A DNA stretch of 64,000 nucleotides, from contig JAXRKN010000039.1 in NCBI GenBank assembly GCA_038502055.1, forward strand, positions 5,084,001-5,148,000, given 5' to 3'. A program made the position numbers and the translations under genes. The notes beneath the pieces were generated by a model. The model made no database searches. It saw nothing but the letters and a program-made list of their open reading frames with translations, and was not told the DNA's origin. Origin of the DNA: Tanytarsus gracilentus. Taxonomy: Eukaryota; Arthropoda; Insecta; Diptera; Chironomidae. This document shows, one piece after another, positions 61,834 to 64,000 of the stretch; the stretch's first letter is position 1; each line of letters starts with the position of its first letter.

Positions 61834-62787
61834 ATGACGAGAGGTAAAAAACAAAGTAGCAATGAAGCAGCTTCACCAGAAATCGCAAATAAAAAAGTCG
61901 AGTCTCCAACAGCAACAACAATTCTTGAGAGCAAATCGTGGTCAATAAGTGAGCAAGTATTTATGAAATTAGTGAAGAGTGTTGAGTTGATATCTGCAAA
62001 AATTGATGAAATTCAGGAAGATGTAAAATGCATGAAGTCTAAACAAGAAGCAATTTTCGTGTCATTAATATCTTTGGATAAAAAAGTTGAAAACTTAGAG
62101 AAGATTGCCGAGAGAGAATCACCAGTTTGTGAAGAAATGAGTAACGATGTGAAAAAAATTAAAAAGAAGACCTTTGACCGTGATCAAGAAAAATTAAATG
62201 ATCGTCTGATAATGAAAAATTTGCCATATGAAATAATTGATGATAAAGCCATGATGAAGTCGATCATCAAAAATGTTTTCGCTACACTCGAGATAAACAT
62301 TAACGAAACACAATTTAATGCATTTGCAACAAAGACGAATGATAAAAAAGCAGCCAACATTGTCGTTAAACTTTCATCAGAAATTCTAAAGTCTGAAATA
62401 GTGCGGAAATACAGAAAAGTTAAGAAGGAAGGCAATTCATTGTTGGTCAACAAACTCGCAAATATACCAGACAGTCACCCTCTCAGTGGAAAAATGGTCC
62501 AGATTGCAAACAAGCTGTCCAGATATAACACCATCCTCATCCAAAACGCTCGCGATAATGTTCCCTCTCATTTTGATTTCGTTTATGATACGCCTGAATC
62601 TTTGATTATGGTCAATATCAACAACAAATTTTATCAGATTGAGAATAACGACGATATCGATACACTCGTTGATGAAGTTGACAGAATAAGAAAGAAAAAA
62701 GAAGACAATGATAAAGCGTTTAAAGAGATTGCTTCGCTGTTTGACAGAATGGAAGAAAGGAGGACTCAATCTAAACTCAATTTATAA
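61834..62787 (+). CDS. LINE ORF1-like coiled-coil protein
   Basis: A 317-aa single-exon frame. A basic Ser-rich start is followed by a predicted coiled coil (about residues 45-100, with heptads in SVELISAKIDEIQEDVKCM and LISLDKKVENLEKI). An RRM-like stretch begins at about 125 (NDRLIMKNLPYE), and a C-terminal domain (about 185-275) contains YRKVKKEGNSLLVNKL and ends in a charged helix. This coiled coil, 'RLIMKNLPY' strand and CTD order resembles ORF1 proteins of non-LTR retrotransposons in insects, including those with a domain shared with baculovirus FP proteins. No reverse transcriptase follows. The frame is intact. AATAAATAAA at 62893 and a 17-A tract at 62913-62929 suggest insertion by retroposition. 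It may be a domesticated gene or a truncated element. Confidence 0.6.
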   Translation: MTRGKKQSSNEAASPEIANKKVESPTATTILESKSWSISEQVFMKLVKSVELISAKIDEIQEDVKCMKSKQEAIFVSLISLDKKVENLEKIAERESPVCEEMSNDVKKIKKKTFDRDQEKLNDRLIMKNLPYEIIDDKAMMKSIIKNVFATLEININETQFNAFATKTNDKKAANIVVKLSSEILKSEIVRKYRKVKKEGNSLLVNKLANIPDSHPLSGKMVQIANKLSRYNTILIQNARDNVPSHFDFVYDTPESLIMVNINNKFYQIENNDDIDTLVDEVDRIRKKKEDNDKAFKEIASLFDRMEERRTQSKLNL

Positions 62788-62930
62788 AATATGCAATTTA
62801 AATTTTTTTTAAAGAACATTATGTTAAAATCGTTATAAACTATTCTCTCTATTTTTTAAAAAAAACTGTGCACAAGCTTTGCTTAAACAGTCAATAAATA
62901 AATTTTCGGATTAAAAAAAAAAAAAAAAAT
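62788..62930 (+). other. 3' end with AATAAA and encoded poly(A) tract
   Basis: AATAAATAAA starts at 62893 and is followed about 10-14 bases later by 17 consecutive A residues (62913-62929). A genomic poly(A) run just after a poly(A) signal is the usual scar of a reverse-transcribed mRNA or LINE. Confidence 0.6.
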
Positions 62931-64000
62931 ATGATTTTTCAAGTCTCTTTAAGAAGAAGAAATTTCGCGAAATCAAGATGAACAAAAATACTCTTTTTGT
63001 GAGCAAAGAAAATTAATTTGCCGTTCATCGATCATTGCCATTTTGTGAGCTCAAAGAAGAAGAAAAAAGATCATTGATTCACTTTCGATTTTTAAAAAAT
63101 TTTGTGAGAAAACATCAATAATAAAAATCCAATCATGTGCGATTATTTTTATGGATTGAAAAATTTTGTTTGATTTTTTAAATTTTTAAGATTTTGAACC
63201 TTAAAATATTTTTCATCTCTTTAAAAAATCTTCCATGAACTTTTTTTTCTAAAAATAAATTTCCTCCTTATTTTATCTCCAACTTAGAGTCTCATGACCA
63301 TTGCTGACTCTACAATTTTATCTCACGTTCCATATATCACGCAGTCACAGCACCAAAAACTCTATAAATGCACTTTCCGAGAAATTTTTTTTCCATTTCT
63401 GCGTTGTCTCTGATTTATCCGAAAAAGGCCAGCCAAAGGTTGACAAGATACGGACTTTTGAACTGGCATAGATTTTCGCATGCGTACAAACAGACACCAC
63501 AGCATGCTGACCGCTTTGGTTACATTAATTGAGTTAAAAAAGTCAGTAATTACTTGGAGTTGGAGCATGCTGGCATGCCATGGGAACTCTTTTTTTTCGA
63601 ACATCATTAACGATATTGTTTACCTCGGCAATTGTAAGTCCGAGAGAGCTCAAAAGTAATAATTTGCGCTTATTTTCATTTCTCCTCTTAGCTTCTTAGC
63701 GAAAAAGTTTTGTTCATTTCTTCTTCTTCACTGATCGCTTGCAGATGATGAATAATAATTATTATGTAAAATCCCTCTTTATTTTGAGCTGCTTTGGGGG
63801 TTGGACGGTATTAAGCAATGTTTCTGTTATTAAATTAATTAAGACATTTTCGAGTATTGAAAAATTATTCGAGGTCTAAAAATTTTGCGAGTGAATTTCT
63901 GCACCTCTCTTCCAAAAAAGCCCTTTTTATAAATTTTAATGCTTCATAAATTAAAATTTTGATAAAAAAAACTCTTTATTGAAATAAAAAACACCCACAG
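62931..64000. other. Non-coding stretch at the right edge
   Basis: AT-rich sequence with one GC-richer block at about 63415-63600, where a minus-strand frame (63362-63607) has no ATG-supported start or domain. Nothing else was seen. Confidence 0.4.

Noticed and set aside
1..64000. tRNA, rRNA and CRISPR signals
   Set aside because: No tRNA-like arms, rRNA segments or spacer-repeat arrays were seen by eye; the only dense direct repeats are the 120-bp and 18-bp tandem arrays, which have no spacers.

Overview
The window reads as nuclear DNA of a nematoceran fly, most plausibly a non-biting midge (Chironomidae) or a close relative. The DNA is very AT-rich. Protein genes have tiny introns, mostly 48-65 bp, with GT...AG ends, and are separated by long AT-rich non-coding stretches. 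Families and architecture are insect-like: a Myc with Myc box 2, a delilah-type bHLH, a gustatory receptor, NRF-6-like acyltransferase, SV2/SVOP-like transporter and PiT phosphate transporters. The species call is inference; I could not run a search. Gene models were built by hand from reading frames and splice-site phase, and all exon phases close except where stated.

Layout. 1-1130: a three-copy 120-bp tandem repeat, an 8-bp microsatellite and an unclassified repeat. 4973-6527 (-): Myc-like bHLH-zipper gene, divergent from a leucine-rich protein of 478 aa (6719-8321, +). 10513-12338 (-): CENP-C homologue of 551 aa with an AT-hook, CENP-C motif and C-terminal cupin. 15959-18960 (-): two tandem beta-1,3-galactosyltransferase-like genes. 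21566-29608 (+): three PiT/SLC20 phosphate transporter genes with a gustatory receptor between copies 2 and 3. 30569-32325 (+): an SV2/SVOP-like MFS transporter whose first intron appears to be GC-AG. 39378-43038 (+): an NRF-6-like membrane acyltransferase whose 1.57-kb first intron holds a transposon-like element filled by an 18-bp minisatellite. 43563-44545 (-): a secreted trypsin-fold protein with all three catalytic residues replaced. 47969-48652 (-): an orphan four-helix membrane protein. 57508-58683 (-): delilah-like bHLH factor. 61834-62787 (+): a coiled-coil protein resembling ORF1 proteins of LINE elements, with a retroposition-like poly(A) tract. The remainder (about 32.4-39.3, 44.6-47.9, 48.7-57.4 and 58.7-61.8 kb) is mostly non-coding, apart from a possible gene split into tiny exons at 52.2-55.6 kb.

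How the genes relate. The transporters, the NRF-like acyltransferase and the protease homologue suggest epithelial (gut or Malpighian) biology, and several carry GATAAG sites near the start, as expected for GATA-driven gut genes in insects (inference). PiT copies 1 and 2 share a duplicated upstream module in which a GATA pair and a CACGTG E-box keep the same 32-bp offset; CACGTG is the type of site bound by Myc-class factors, one of which is encoded here. The most striking signal is the minisatellite at 39889-41198: about 73 units, nearly every one holding the perfect palindrome GGGAATTTCCC, a consensus NF-kappaB/Rel site, inside an element with 38-bp inverted ends.
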